Notes under the pieces: model-generated
Seen by the model: only the letters and a program-made list of their open reading frames with translations
The model's database searches: none
Told to the model about the DNA's origin: nothing
NCBI RefSeq assembly: GCF_013116825.1
Contig: NZ_JABFNS010000094.1
Location: forward strand, 1 to 37,582
Origin: Myxococcus xanthus
Lineage (GTDB): Bacteria; Myxococcota; Myxococcia; Myxococcales; Myxococcaceae
DNA: 37,582 nucleotides
Reading direction: 5' to 3'
Position numbers and translations under genes: made by a program
In this document: piece after piece, positions 13,152-21,394 of the stretch
Layout of the letters: each line of letters begins with the position of its first letter
How positions within the stretch are numbered: the stretch's first letter is position 1

Positions 13152-15260
13152 ATGGGACAACTCCGTTTGCTGCTGCAGGTGGCCTTCCGCAACCTGTTCT
13201 CCAGCAAGATCAACCTGCTCATCGGCGGCATCATCTTCTTCGGCACCCTGCTCGTGGTGGTGGGCGGAGCGCTGATGGACAGCATGGACAGCGCGATGAG
13301 CCGCAGCATCATCGGCAGCGTCGCGGGCCACATCCAGGTCTACTCGGACGAATCCAAGGACCCGCTGGCCCTCTACGGCAGCATGAGCGGCGAGCCGGAC
13401 CTGGCCGCGCTGGACGACTTCAGCCAGCTCCGGCCCTTCCTGGAGAAGCACCCCAACGTGAAGACGGTGGTGCCCCTGGGCACCAGCGGCGCCATCGTCA
13501 CCTCCGGCAACACCGTGGACATGACGCTGTCGAACCTGCGCGCGCTCTACAAGAAGCGCGACGAAGCCGGTGAGACGCCCGAGCTGAGGGAGAGCATCGA
13601 CAGCGTCAAGGGGCACGTGCGGCAGATGGTCGAGCTGATGGCCGACCAGACGGCCAGGAGTGAGCAGGAGCTGGGCGGCGCCCAGAAGGAGCCCGCGGAG
13701 GTGGAAGCGCTCGCCCGGGCGCGCACGGACGCGTTCTGGGACACCTTCGAGGAGGCCCCTTACAGCGCGCTGGAGCTGTTGGAGAACCGCATCGCCCCGC
13801 AGATTCCGGACGGGGACATGCTGGAGCTGCGCTACGCCGGCACGGACCTGGACGCGTTCCAGCGCACCTTCGACCGCATGGAGATCGTGGACGGACAGCC
13901 GGTGCCCACCGGGCAGCGCGGCATGCTGCTATCCAAGTTCTTCTACGAAGAGTTCCTCAAGATGAAGTCGGCGCTCCGGCTGGACCACATCAAGCAGGAG
14001 CGGGACCTCAACCAGAAGACCATCGCCACCGACCCGGACCTTCAGCGGTGGGTGAAGGAGAACCAGACGCAGACGCGGGAGATCATCTTCCAGTTGGACC
14101 CCGTCAAGACGCGGAAGATGGTGGAGCGGCTGCAGAAGCTGCTGGGCAGCCAGGAGCCCGCGCTGGACAAGCTGCTGACGCAGTTCTTCACCACCGACGA
14201 CGCCAACTTCGACACCCGCTACGCCCAGTTCTACTCGGAGCTGGCGCCGCTGCTGGAGCTCTACCGGCTGCGCATGGGGGACGTGCTCACCATCACCGCC
14301 TTCACGCGCACCGGCTACATGCAGAGCGTCAACGTGAAGGTCTACGGCACCTACCAGTTCAAGGGCCTGGAGAAGTCCGCCATGGCCGGCGCGCTGAGCC
14401 TGATGGACCTGATGTCGTTCCGGGACTTGTACGGGTACCTCACCGCGGACAAGAAGGCGGAGCTGGCGGAAATCCAGAAGCAGAGCGGCCTGGAAACCCT
14501 CAGCCGGGACGAGGCCGAGGAGGCCCTCTTCGGAGAGGCCAGCGACAATGAGTTGGTGGCCGAGGCCACGTCCAGCGACGTGGACGACCAGGCCGCCTTC
14601 ACCGGAGACCAGGGGGCGCTCACGCGCGAGAACCTGCTCCAGCGCGTCTACACCCAGCAGGAAATCGAGCAAGGCGTGGCCCTGAGCGCGGCGGTGATGC
14701 TCAAAGACCCGGAGCTGCTGGAACAGACGATGGTGGAGCTGCGGCAGGCGGCGAAGGATGCGGGCCTGAAGCTGCGCGTGGTGTCCTGGCAGGAGGCGGC
14801 GGGCATCATCGGGCAGTTCGTGTTGCTCGGGAAGCTGGTGCTCTACTTCGCCGTCTTCATCATCTTCGTGGTGGCGCTGGTCATCATCAACAACGCCATG
14901 ATGATGGCCACCATGCAGCGCGTGCGCGAGGTGGGAACGATGCGGGCCATTGGCGCGCAGCGCTCCTTCATCCTGGGCATGGTGCTGGTGGAGACGCTGG
15001 TGCTGGGGCTCGTGTTCGGCTCGGCCGGCTCACTGGTGGGCAGCGGCATCATGGCCCTGCTCAACAGCGCCGGCATCCCCGCGGGCAACGAAGCGCTCTA
15101 CTTCTTCTTCTCCGGCCCCCGGCTGTTCCCCACGCTGAGCGCCAGCAACCTGGTGGCGGCGTTCGTGATCGTCCTGGGCGTCTCCGCCATCTCCACCCTC
15201 TATCCCGCGTTCCTCGCGACCCGGGTCTCGCCCCTCCAGGCGATGCAGACGGACGAGTGA
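13152..15260 (+). CDS. FtsX/LolE-type ABC permease with large periplasmic domain
   Basis: This 702-residue protein has the four-helix MacB/FtsX topology. One helix is near the N-terminus (about 17-40, LIGGIIFFGTLLVVVGGALM) and three are at the C-terminus (about 560-590 with FAVFIIFVVALVIINNAMM; about 608-640; about 665-695). The coupling region VREVGTMRAIGAQRSFILGM is typical. The extracytoplasmic part between the first and second helices is about 500 residues, more than twice that of LolC/LolE. It is highly charged and partly coiled-coil (residues about 130-190 and 265-360). The ATG at 13152 follows the ATPase stop by 2 nt. The enlarged domain probably contacts the cargo or the LolA-like partner. 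Confidence 0.9.
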   Translation: MGQLRLLLQVAFRNLFSSKINLLIGGIIFFGTLLVVVGGALMDSMDSAMSRSIIGSVAGHIQVYSDESKDPLALYGSMSGEPDLAALDDFSQLRPFLEKHPNVKTVVPLGTSGAIVTSGNTVDMTLSNLRALYKKRDEAGETPELRESIDSVKGHVRQMVELMADQTARSEQELGGAQKEPAEVEALARARTDAFWDTFEEAPYSALELLENRIAPQIPDGDMLELRYAGTDLDAFQRTFDRMEIVDGQPVPTGQRGMLLSKFFYEEFLKMKSALRLDHIKQERDLNQKTIATDPDLQRWVKENQTQTREIIFQLDPVKTRKMVERLQKLLGSQEPALDKLLTQFFTTDDANFDTRYAQFYSELAPLLELYRLRMGDVLTITAFTRTGYMQSVNVKVYGTYQFKGLEKSAMAGALSLMDLMSFRDLYGYLTADKKAELAEIQKQSGLETLSRDEAEEALFGEASDNELVAEATSSDVDDQAAFTGDQGALTRENLLQRVYTQQEIEQGVALSAAVMLKDPELLEQTMVELRQAAKDAGLKLRVVSWQEAAGIIGQFVLLGKLVLYFAVFIIFVVALVIINNAMMMATMQRVREVGTMRAIGAQRSFILGMVLVETLVLGLVFGSAGSLVGSGIMALLNSAGIPAGNEALYFFFSGPRLFPTLSASNLVAAFVIVLGVSAISTLYPAFLATRVSPLQAMQTDE

Positions 15261-15264
15261 GAAC

Positions 15265-16566
15265 ATGCTCCAGCTCTTCCTCATCGCATTCCGCAACCTC
15301 GGCACCCACCGCAGGCGCACCCTGCTGCTGGGCGGCGCCATCGCCAGCGTCACCGCGCTGCTCGTCATCCTCATGGGCCTGTCCACGGGCATGAAGGAGT
15401 CGATGCTCCGCTCGGCCACCACGCTGTCCACCGGCCACGTCAACGTGGCCGGCTTCTACAAGGTGACGGCGGGCCAGGCGGCGCCGGTCGTCACGGGCTA
15501 TCCGGCCATCCTGGAGCAGATCCGCAAGGACGTGCCGGAGCTGGACTTCGCCGTCCAGCGCGGCCGGGGCTGGCTCAAGGTCGTCAGTGAGACGTCCTCC
15601 ATTCAGGTGGGCGTGGGCGGCATCGACATCCAGTCCGAGCCGGGCCTCCGTCAGGTCCTGCAGATTCGCGCGGGCGCGCTGGATGGCCTGGCCGAGCCCG
15701 GCACGGTGCTGCTCTTCGAGAAGCAGGCGAAGAAGCTCAACGTCCAGGTGGGCGAGTCCGTGACGCTGGCCGCCCAGACGCTGCGAGGCGCCAGCAACAC
15801 GGTGGACGCGCGCGTGGTGGCCATCGCGGCCGACATGGGCATGCTGAGCGACTTCGGCATCTTCGTGCCGTCGGAGACGCTGCGCTCGCTGTACCAGTTC
15901 AAGAGCGACACCGCGGGCGCCCTGCTGCTCTACCTGAAGGACATCCAGCACGTGCCGGTGGTGCAGGCGCGGCTGCGCCAGACGCTGACGGACGCGGGCC
16001 ACACGGTGATGGACCACGACCCGCGCGCGTTCTTCATGAAGTTCGAGACGGTCAACCGCGAGGCCTGGACGGGCCAGCGGCTGGACATCACGAACTGGGA
16101 GGATGAAATCTCCTTCATCACCTGGACGCTCACCGCGCTCAACAGCCTCACCGGCGTGCTCATCTTCGTGCTGATGGTCATCATCGGCGTGGGCATCATG
16201 AACACGCTGTGGATCGCCATCCGGGAGCGCACCCGGGAGATTGGCACCCTGCGCGCCATTGGCATGCAGCGCACGCGCGTGCTGCTGATGTTCGTCTTCG
16301 AGGCGCTCCTGCTGGGCCTGCTGGGCACGCTGGCGGGCGCCAGCGCCGGGCTGGTGCTGTGCCTGGCCGTCAACGCCATGGCCGTGCACGTCCCGGAGGT
16401 GGTCGCGGTCTTCATCATGTCGGACACGTTGAATCTGGCCGTTCACCCCTCGTCCATCGTGGGTGCCATGGCCTTCATCACCGCGTGCACCACCGCCATC
16501 TCGCTCATTCCCTCCTTCCTCGCCGCGCGGCTCAAGCCGGTGACGGCGATGCACCACATCGGGTGA
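15265..16566 (+). CDS. FtsX/LolC-type ABC permease
   Basis: This 433-residue permease is the second membrane subunit of the transporter, with the normal LolC/LolE size. Helix 1 is about 17-40 (LLLGGAIASVTALLVILMG). A periplasmic domain of about 240 residues follows. Helices 2-4 are near 295-320 (LIFVLMVIIGVGIMNTLWIA), 335-370 and 395-420. The cytoplasmic coupling stretch IRERTREIGTLRAIGMQRTR links helices 2 and 3. It starts 4 nt after the first permease and ends 4 nt before the LolA-like gene. The two permeases probably form a heterodimer. Confidence 0.93.
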   Translation: MLQLFLIAFRNLGTHRRRTLLLGGAIASVTALLVILMGLSTGMKESMLRSATTLSTGHVNVAGFYKVTAGQAAPVVTGYPAILEQIRKDVPELDFAVQRGRGWLKVVSETSSIQVGVGGIDIQSEPGLRQVLQIRAGALDGLAEPGTVLLFEKQAKKLNVQVGESVTLAAQTLRGASNTVDARVVAIAADMGMLSDFGIFVPSETLRSLYQFKSDTAGALLLYLKDIQHVPVVQARLRQTLTDAGHTVMDHDPRAFFMKFETVNREAWTGQRLDITNWEDEISFITWTLTALNSLTGVLIFVLMVIIGVGIMNTLWIAIRERTREIGTLRAIGMQRTRVLLMFVFEALLLGLLGTLAGASAGLVLCLAVNAMAVHVPEVVAVFIMSDTLNLAVHPSSIVGAMAFITACTTAISLIPSFLAARLKPVTAMHHIG

Positions 16567-16570
16567 CCCT

Positions 16571-17353
16571 ATGAGCCTCAAGAACATGCTGTCCGCCGCG
16601 GCGATGGCCGTGGCGCTGCTGTCCGCCCCGGCCGCCCTGGCCCTGGAGCAGGCCGAGCAGGTGAAGCTCCTGGCCACCATCGACGACCGCCAGCGAAACG
16701 GCGGCGACTACAAGGCGATGGTGTACCTGGAGCAGAAGGAGAAGGGGAAGGCGGACCTCGTCTACGAGCTGGTCGTCTACCGCCGCGACGAGGACGACAA
16801 GCTGATGATGCTGTTCACCAAGCCCAAGACGGAGGCGGGCAAGGGCTATCTGCGTCTGGACAAGAACCTCTGGAACTACGACCCCAACGTGGGCCGCTGG
16901 GAGCGCCGCACCGAGCGCGAGCGCATCGCCGGTACCGACAGCCGCCGCGCGGACTTCGACGAGTCGCGGCTGGCCGAGGAGTATGACCCGTCCTACGAGG
17001 GCGAGGCGAAGCTGGGCAAGTACACGGCCCACCTGATGACGCTGAAGGTCAAGCCCGGCGTGGACGTGGCCTACCCCGTCCTCAAGGTCTGGGTGGACAA
17101 GGTCTCCGGCAACATCCTCAAGCAGGAGGAATACGCCCTGTCCGGTCGGAAGATGCGCACGGCGCTCTACCCCCGCTGGAAGAAGATGTTCAGCGAGTCC
17201 AAGAAGGACGACGTCTGGATTCCGGAGGAGATGCGCATCTACGACGAAATCGAGAAGGGGAACTCCACCACCATCCTCGTCAAGACAGTGGACCTGCGTC
17301 CGCTGGAAGCCAACCTCTTCACCAAGGCGTGGCTCGAGAGCAAGAGCCGATGA
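16571..17353 (+). CDS. LolA-like periplasmic lipid/lipoprotein carrier
   Basis: This 260-residue protein has a signal peptide (MLSAAAMAVALLSAPAALA, cleavage near residue 25). The mature part looks like the outer-membrane lipoprotein-sorting (LolA-like, PF17131-type) fold: alternating strands such as DYKAMVYLEQKEKGKADLVY, LMMLFTKPKTEAGKGYLRLD, NLWNYDPNVGRWERR, and VAYPVLKVWVDKVSGNILKQ. That fold is an open half-barrel holding acyl chains. In this operon it would accept a lipid or lipoprotein from the ABC transporter and pass it to the outer-membrane barrel. There is no lipobox, so it is probably soluble. Its stop overlaps the next ATG (ATGA). Confidence 0.85.
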   Translation: MSLKNMLSAAAMAVALLSAPAALALEQAEQVKLLATIDDRQRNGGDYKAMVYLEQKEKGKADLVYELVVYRRDEDDKLMMLFTKPKTEAGKGYLRLDKNLWNYDPNVGRWERRTERERIAGTDSRRADFDESRLAEEYDPSYEGEAKLGKYTAHLMTLKVKPGVDVAYPVLKVWVDKVSGNILKQEEYALSGRKMRTALYPRWKKMFSESKKDDVWIPEEMRIYDEIEKGNSTTILVKTVDLRPLEANLFTKAWLESKSR

Positions 17354-18966
17354 CCGCGCGCACGCTCACCCTGGCCGCGGCGCTGTCCGCGGCCCTCACC
17401 GGTACGCCCACGTGGGCCCAGTCCGAGGAGCGCCCCGACGAGGACGCGCTCTTCGGAGGCGGGCAGGAGGAGGCGCCCACGGAGGCACCCGCGGGCGAGG
17501 ACTCAGGCCGGCCGGAGGAGGATGCGCTCTTCGGCGGTGACGGCTCGGAGCCGGCGGCGGACGTGGCCCCTGGCACCACCGGTGGCGCCACGGAGCGGCA
17601 GCCGCCGCTGACCGCGCCTGTCGAGGACCGGGACGCGGACGTGTTGAACGGGCCTGCGACCCGGAGCGCCTTCGACACCGAGGACGTGGTGGACGATCCG
17701 CTGAAGATTGGCGGTCAGTTCTACCTGCGCGGCTTCATGGCGGGCAGCGAGAACACCTCGCTCCGCCAGACGTCCTTCTCCGCCCCCACGCTGGTGGACG
17801 GCTACCTCGACGCGCGCCCGTCCGACCGGATCCGTGGCTTCGTCGTGGGACGCCTGAACTACGACCCCGCCATCCCGCCCCGGACCACGCCGGACGCCCC
17901 GGCGAACCCGCGCGTGCTGCTGGACCAGGCGTGGCTGCGCTTCGACCTGGAGCGCACGGTGTTCTTCACCGTGGGCAAGCAGCACGTGAAGTGGGGCACC
18001 GGGCAGATCTGGAACCCCACGGACTTCCTGTCGCCCCAGCGGCGGGACCCGCTGGCCTTCGTGGACCTGCGCACGGGCGTGTCCATGTTGAAGGTGCACG
18101 TGCCCTGGGAGTCCAAGGGATGGAACGTGTACGGCATCCTCGTCATGGATGACCTGGGCACGGACGTGGGCGCCATCACCGACCCGAGTGGAAGTCCCAC
18201 GTCGCAGGCCGGCGGCAGCGACCCGGTCAACCGGCTGGGCCGCCTGGGCGGCGCGCTGCGCGCGGAAGTCCTGCTGGGGCCCGCGGAGCTGGGCGCCAGC
18301 GCCGTGGCGCAGAATGGACGCAAGCCCCGCTTCGGGCTCGACGTGTCCTCACCGCTGGGGCCGCTGGACGTCTACGCCGAGGTTGCGCTGAAGGAAGGCA
18401 CGGACCGGCCGCTGTACCGCATTCCGGAAGGGACGACGCTCGAGGACATCGCGCAGAACGGCGTCCAGGTGGAGGCGTACATTCCCTCGGGGCTCACGCC
18501 GCAGATGACGGCGGGCGCGACCTACAGCTTCCCCTATGGGGAGAACGACCTGGCCGTGCTGGGCGTGGAGTACTTCTTCAACTCCACGGGCTACACCGGC
18601 TCGTTCGGGTATCCGTACCTGCTGCTGAAGGACGCCTTCAACCCGCTCTACCTGGGACGGCATTACGGCGCCGCGTACCTCTTCCTGGACCGGCCTGGGC
18701 CCCTGGAGCGGACGTCCTTCAACCTGTTCACGCTGGGCAACCTGTCGGACCGCTCGTTCACCACGCGGCTCAACGTGATGCACCGGGCGCTCACGTATCT
18801 CACGGTGGAGGCGTACGGCTCGGTGAACTACGGACGGCGCGGCGGTGAGTTCCGGCTCGCCATTGATGTGCCGGAGGGGCTCGTCGTGGACGGGCAGCCG
18901 ATTCCGGCCTTCTCCATACCCGCGCCGACGTTCCAACTGGGAGCGGGGCTCCGCATCAGCCTCTGA
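17350..18966 (+). CDS. Outer-membrane beta-barrel protein of the ABC/LolA-like operon
   Basis: This 538-residue protein has a signal peptide (TLAAALSAALTGTPTWAQ, cleavage near residue 24). An acidic Gly/Glu-rich linker follows (about 25-105), with two EDALFGG copies. From about residue 115 to the end there are amphipathic strands with aromatic girdles, ending in FQLGAGLRISL. The segment FFTVGKQHVKWGTGQIWNPT, followed by DFLSPQRRDP, recalls the DUF1302 and related porin families, which occur with LolA-like DUF1329 proteins and RND pumps elsewhere. Here the partner is an ABC transporter. Overlap with the preceding gene by 4 nt implies stoichiometric expression. It is the last gene of the operon, before a strong terminator. 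Confidence 0.85.
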   Translation: MTARTLTLAAALSAALTGTPTWAQSEERPDEDALFGGGQEEAPTEAPAGEDSGRPEEDALFGGDGSEPAADVAPGTTGGATERQPPLTAPVEDRDADVLNGPATRSAFDTEDVVDDPLKIGGQFYLRGFMAGSENTSLRQTSFSAPTLVDGYLDARPSDRIRGFVVGRLNYDPAIPPRTTPDAPANPRVLLDQAWLRFDLERTVFFTVGKQHVKWGTGQIWNPTDFLSPQRRDPLAFVDLRTGVSMLKVHVPWESKGWNVYGILVMDDLGTDVGAITDPSGSPTSQAGGSDPVNRLGRLGGALRAEVLLGPAELGASAVAQNGRKPRFGLDVSSPLGPLDVYAEVALKEGTDRPLYRIPEGTTLEDIAQNGVQVEAYIPSGLTPQMTAGATYSFPYGENDLAVLGVEYFFNSTGYTGSFGYPYLLLKDAFNPLYLGRHYGAAYLFLDRPGPLERTSFNLFTLGNLSDRSFTTRLNVMHRALTYLTVEAYGSVNYGRRGGEFRLAIDVPEGLVVDGQPIPAFSIPAPTFQLGAGLRISL

Positions 18967-18993
18967 GCCCGTCGACTCGTGCTGAGGTGCCCG

Positions 18994-19037
18994 AGGGCCG
19001 TGCTCCCCTGCTTCCGGGAGCGCGGCCCTGGGTGTTT
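18994..19037 (+). terminator. Strong intrinsic terminator of the transporter operon
   Basis: Arms 18994-19007 (AGGGCCGTGCTCCC) and 19016-19029 (GGGAGCGCGGCCCT) pair along 14 positions with one G-T wobble and an 8-nt loop. GGGTGTTTT follows. It begins 28 nt after the stop of the beta-barrel gene. Confidence 0.85.
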
Positions 19038-19146
19038 TCAGGGCGCGAGCAGGGAGTTTCGGGGATGCCCGCCCCGCGAGCGGCCCGTCGGGCGCCGTAC
19101 AGGCAGTTCGGGTGTCCGAGGGCGGACGGATGGACAGATTTCCGCC

Positions 19147-20301
19147 ATGCCCCTTTGGATTGCCATCGCCGCAGGGTTGGGCCTCGGCCAGTTGCCGGAC
19201 GCGCCGGTCATGATTCCTCCCGAGGACCCTTCCATCCGGGACCCGGCCGCGGCGGCGCTCCAGGACGCGAACCAGCAGGCGGCGGAAGAGATTGAAGGAC
19301 GGAGGCCCCCGGCGGGCTACGTCTATGAGGCGCCGGAGGACGCGCCACCACGCGACTTCGTGCTGACGCCCGTCCTTCCCGACGGCGCGCCACCGCCGAC
19401 GCCGGGGCAGGTCGCCGGCGAGGAGGCCGCACAGCGCTACGAGCCACTCCCCTCGCCCCTGGAGGCGCTGCAACAGGAGCAGGCCGCGATGGGTGGGAGC
19501 GGACAGCAGCCGGGTGATGACGGCACCTCGACGGGCCAGGACACCACGGGTGGCACGACGAGCGGTGCGGGGGGGGCGGATGTGACGGGGCAGAGCGAGC
19601 GTGGAGCCGGCACGACCAGCGCGGTCCCCTCCCCTGCCCCCGCGACGCCGGCCTTCATTGGCCGCTCCGAGCCCATTGGCCGCTCGGAGCCCATCGGCCG
19701 CTCGGAACCCATCGGCCGCTCCGAGCCCATTGGCACACCGCCCACCGCAGCGCCCGTGAACAACCCGACGGGCACTGGCGGCGCGGGAACGCCGAACACG
19801 ACGCAGCCGGCGCCCGCGCAGGAGCTGGAACAACTGCGTGAGCGGATGAAGCAGCTCGAAACCCAGCTCAACGAGCGCGACGCCGACCTCACCGTGCGAA
19901 ACCAGGCCGTCCAGCTCCAGGTGGACACCTACGGCGACCGCGCGGTCGACGTGGAGCAGGCGCGACAGGACCGGCTGACCCAGATTCAAACCGCCAGTCA
20001 GTGGATGCTCGCGGCGGACACTGCGCTGGAACAGGGTGAGCTGGACGTCGTCAATGCGCTCGACATCGCCGACAACGCCTTCGTCGACTTGCGTGACAGC
20101 GCGGAGGAGGACGGCCAGGGCACTGTCGTCGTCCACGCGGAGCGCGTGCGTGCGCTGCTCAATCTCGCCCGGAACTTCGTCAACAACCGCGACGGCTACA
20201 ATGCCCGGCTCGCCCTCCAGGAGGCAGGCGTCCAGCTGAGCATCCTCCGCGCCGCCAACCTCGAGCGGCAGGCCACCGGCAACGTCCTGCTCAATCCGTG
20301 A
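19147..20301 (+). CDS. Probable exported Pro/Gly-rich protein with IGRSEP repeats and coiled coil
   Basis: I do not recognise this 384-residue protein. A short hydrophobic start (MPLWIAIAAGLGLGQ) may be a weak signal peptide. Residues about 20-165 are Pro/Gly/Thr-rich. Residues about 171-194 are four tandem IGRSEP units. A second Thr/Gly/Pro linker precedes a coiled coil (about 221-255, with LEQLRERMKQLETQLNERDA) and a helical C-terminal domain (about 270-375). The ATG at 19147 was chosen because upstream in-frame codons encode an implausible Cys/Arg-rich stretch. The ribosome site is weak. The gene stands alone after a terminator, and its last 11 nt overlap the EAL gene end to end. Confidence 0.75.
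   Translation: MPLWIAIAAGLGLGQLPDAPVMIPPEDPSIRDPAAAALQDANQQAAEEIEGRRPPAGYVYEAPEDAPPRDFVLTPVLPDGAPPPTPGQVAGEEAAQRYEPLPSPLEALQQEQAAMGGSGQQPGDDGTSTGQDTTGGTTSGAGGADVTGQSERGAGTTSAVPSPAPATPAFIGRSEPIGRSEPIGRSEPIGRSEPIGTPPTAAPVNNPTGTGGAGTPNTTQPAPAQELEQLRERMKQLETQLNERDADLTVRNQAVQLQVDTYGDRAVDVEQARQDRLTQIQTASQWMLAADTALEQGELDVVNALDIADNAFVDLRDSAEEDGQGTVVVHAERVRALLNLARNFVNNRDGYNARLALQEAGVQLSILRAANLERQATGNVLLNP
19657..19728 (+). repeat. Four 18-nt tandem repeats (IGRSEP)
   Basis: Four consecutive 18-nt units start at 19657, 19675, 19693 and 19711, each encoding IGRSEP. They differ at third positions (ATT/ATC, TCC/TCG, GAG/GAA), so the peptide is kept while the DNA has drifted. Confidence 0.95.
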
Positions 20302-21385
20302 ACGACGGCGTCGCCCCCACAGGGGGGCTCTGCGGACGGGCGATGAGGTAGCCCTGCACGAAGTCCACCCCGTGCGCGCGGACCCAGCGCAACTCCTCGT
20401 GCGTCTCGATGCCCTCCGCCACCGTGCGGATGCCCAGCGTCCGCGCAATCTCCAGGAGCTTCCCCACGATGGAGCCCTTGTACGGGTCCAGGTGGACGTC
20501 ACGCACCAGCTCCATGTCCAGCTTGATGATGTCGGGACGCAGCCGGTGGATGAGGTTCAGCGACGAGAAGCCCGCGCCCAGGTCGTCCAGCGCCACCTGG
20601 AAACCCGACTTGCGGTAGAAGTCCACGATGCCGCGCAGATGCTCCGCGTCCGCCGTCTGGTCCGTCTCGATGATTTCGAACACCACCCGCTCCGGCGAAA
20701 TGCCCGCCGCGTGGATGGCCTCCACCGTGGAGCGGAGACAGAACGTGGCGTCGTAGATGGCCGTGGGCGTGAAGTTGATGAAGAGGTGCGTGTCCAGCCC
20801 GTGCTTCACCGCCTGCCGGATGGCCGTGGTACGCGCCGCCAGGTCCAGCTGGAACAGCAGGTCCGCCTCGCGCGCCGTCTGCATCATCCGTCCGGGCAGC
20901 ACCAGCGTGCCGTCCGGCTCCAGGCCTCGCATCAACGCCTCGTGCGCGAAGATGCAGCGGGTGTCCCGCGCATGGACGATGGGCTGGAAGTGCGTGGTGA
21001 GCCGCTCCTCGGAGAGCAAATCCACCAGCCACCCCGCGCGCGTCCGCGTGACGAGCTGCTGGAGTGAAGCCACCCGGGGATAGTCACCCAGCCCGGGCTC
21101 CGCCGCCCCCGGCATGAACAGCGCCCGGGTGGCCCGCGCCTCCTCCTGCGTGAGCGCGGCCACCAGGTCCGATGCCAGAGACGACAGCGCCGCCTCCGGC
21201 ACCCACACCTCGACGCACTGGGCTTCGGCGCGCACCTGGACCTCGTGCCGCGCCTCCCGGAGGTAGGACAGCAGCCGGCCCTGGCTGTGTCCCACCGGGC
21301 TCCACAGGAACAGACGCCCGGCGCCCTCCGCGATGGGAGGAAGCGTCTGGCACCTGCCGCAGGACCGCGTCGGGGTGTCGCTCAT
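20291..21385 (-). CDS. Stand-alone EAL-domain c-di-GMP phosphodiesterase
   Basis: This 364-residue protein would cleave cyclic di-GMP to pGpG. The EAL domain (about 115-355) has the expected catalytic set: FAHEALMRG (EAL), the Asn of FINFTP, the Glu of VVFEIIETD, the metal Asp pair in VALDDLGAGFSS, the Lys of IIKLDMEL, the Glu of VAEGIET and the Gln of VQGYLIARP. It is probably active. There is no GGDEF, PAS or receiver domain. The N-terminus has a CGRC pair near residue 9 and an unassigned domain of about 100 residues (HEVQVRAEAQCVEVWVPEAA) that may sense a signal. The ATG at 21385, with GGAGTAGG upstream, lies 9 nt after the LVIVD gene stop, so the two are co-transcribed. Confidence 0.93.
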   Translation of the reverse strand: MSDTPTRSCGRCQTLPPIAEGAGRLFLWSPVGHSQGRLLSYLREARHEVQVRAEAQCVEVWVPEAALSSLASDLVAALTQEEARATRALFMPGAAEPGLGDYPRVASLQQLVTRTRAGWLVDLLSEERLTTHFQPIVHARDTRCIFAHEALMRGLEPDGTLVLPGRMMQTAREADLLFQLDLAARTTAIRQAVKHGLDTHLFINFTPTAIYDATFCLRSTVEAIHAAGISPERVVFEIIETDQTADAEHLRGIVDFYRKSGFQVALDDLGAGFSSLNLIHRLRPDIIKLDMELVRDVHLDPYKGSIVGKLLEIARTLGIRTVAEGIETHEELRWVRAHGVDFVQGYLIARPQSPPVGATPSFTD

Positions 21386-21394
21386 CCAGACAGC

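Noticed and set aside
15061-16680. A minus-strand frame of about 540 codons across the second permease and LolA-like genes
   Set aside because: Its product is His/Arg/Gln-rich without any recognisable motif, and it runs through conserved membrane protein genes on the other strand.
18349-20502. A minus-strand frame of about 717 codons across the beta-barrel and IGRSEP genes
   Set aside because: It crosses a strong plus-strand terminator and two genes, with Arg-rich composition typical of antisense frames.
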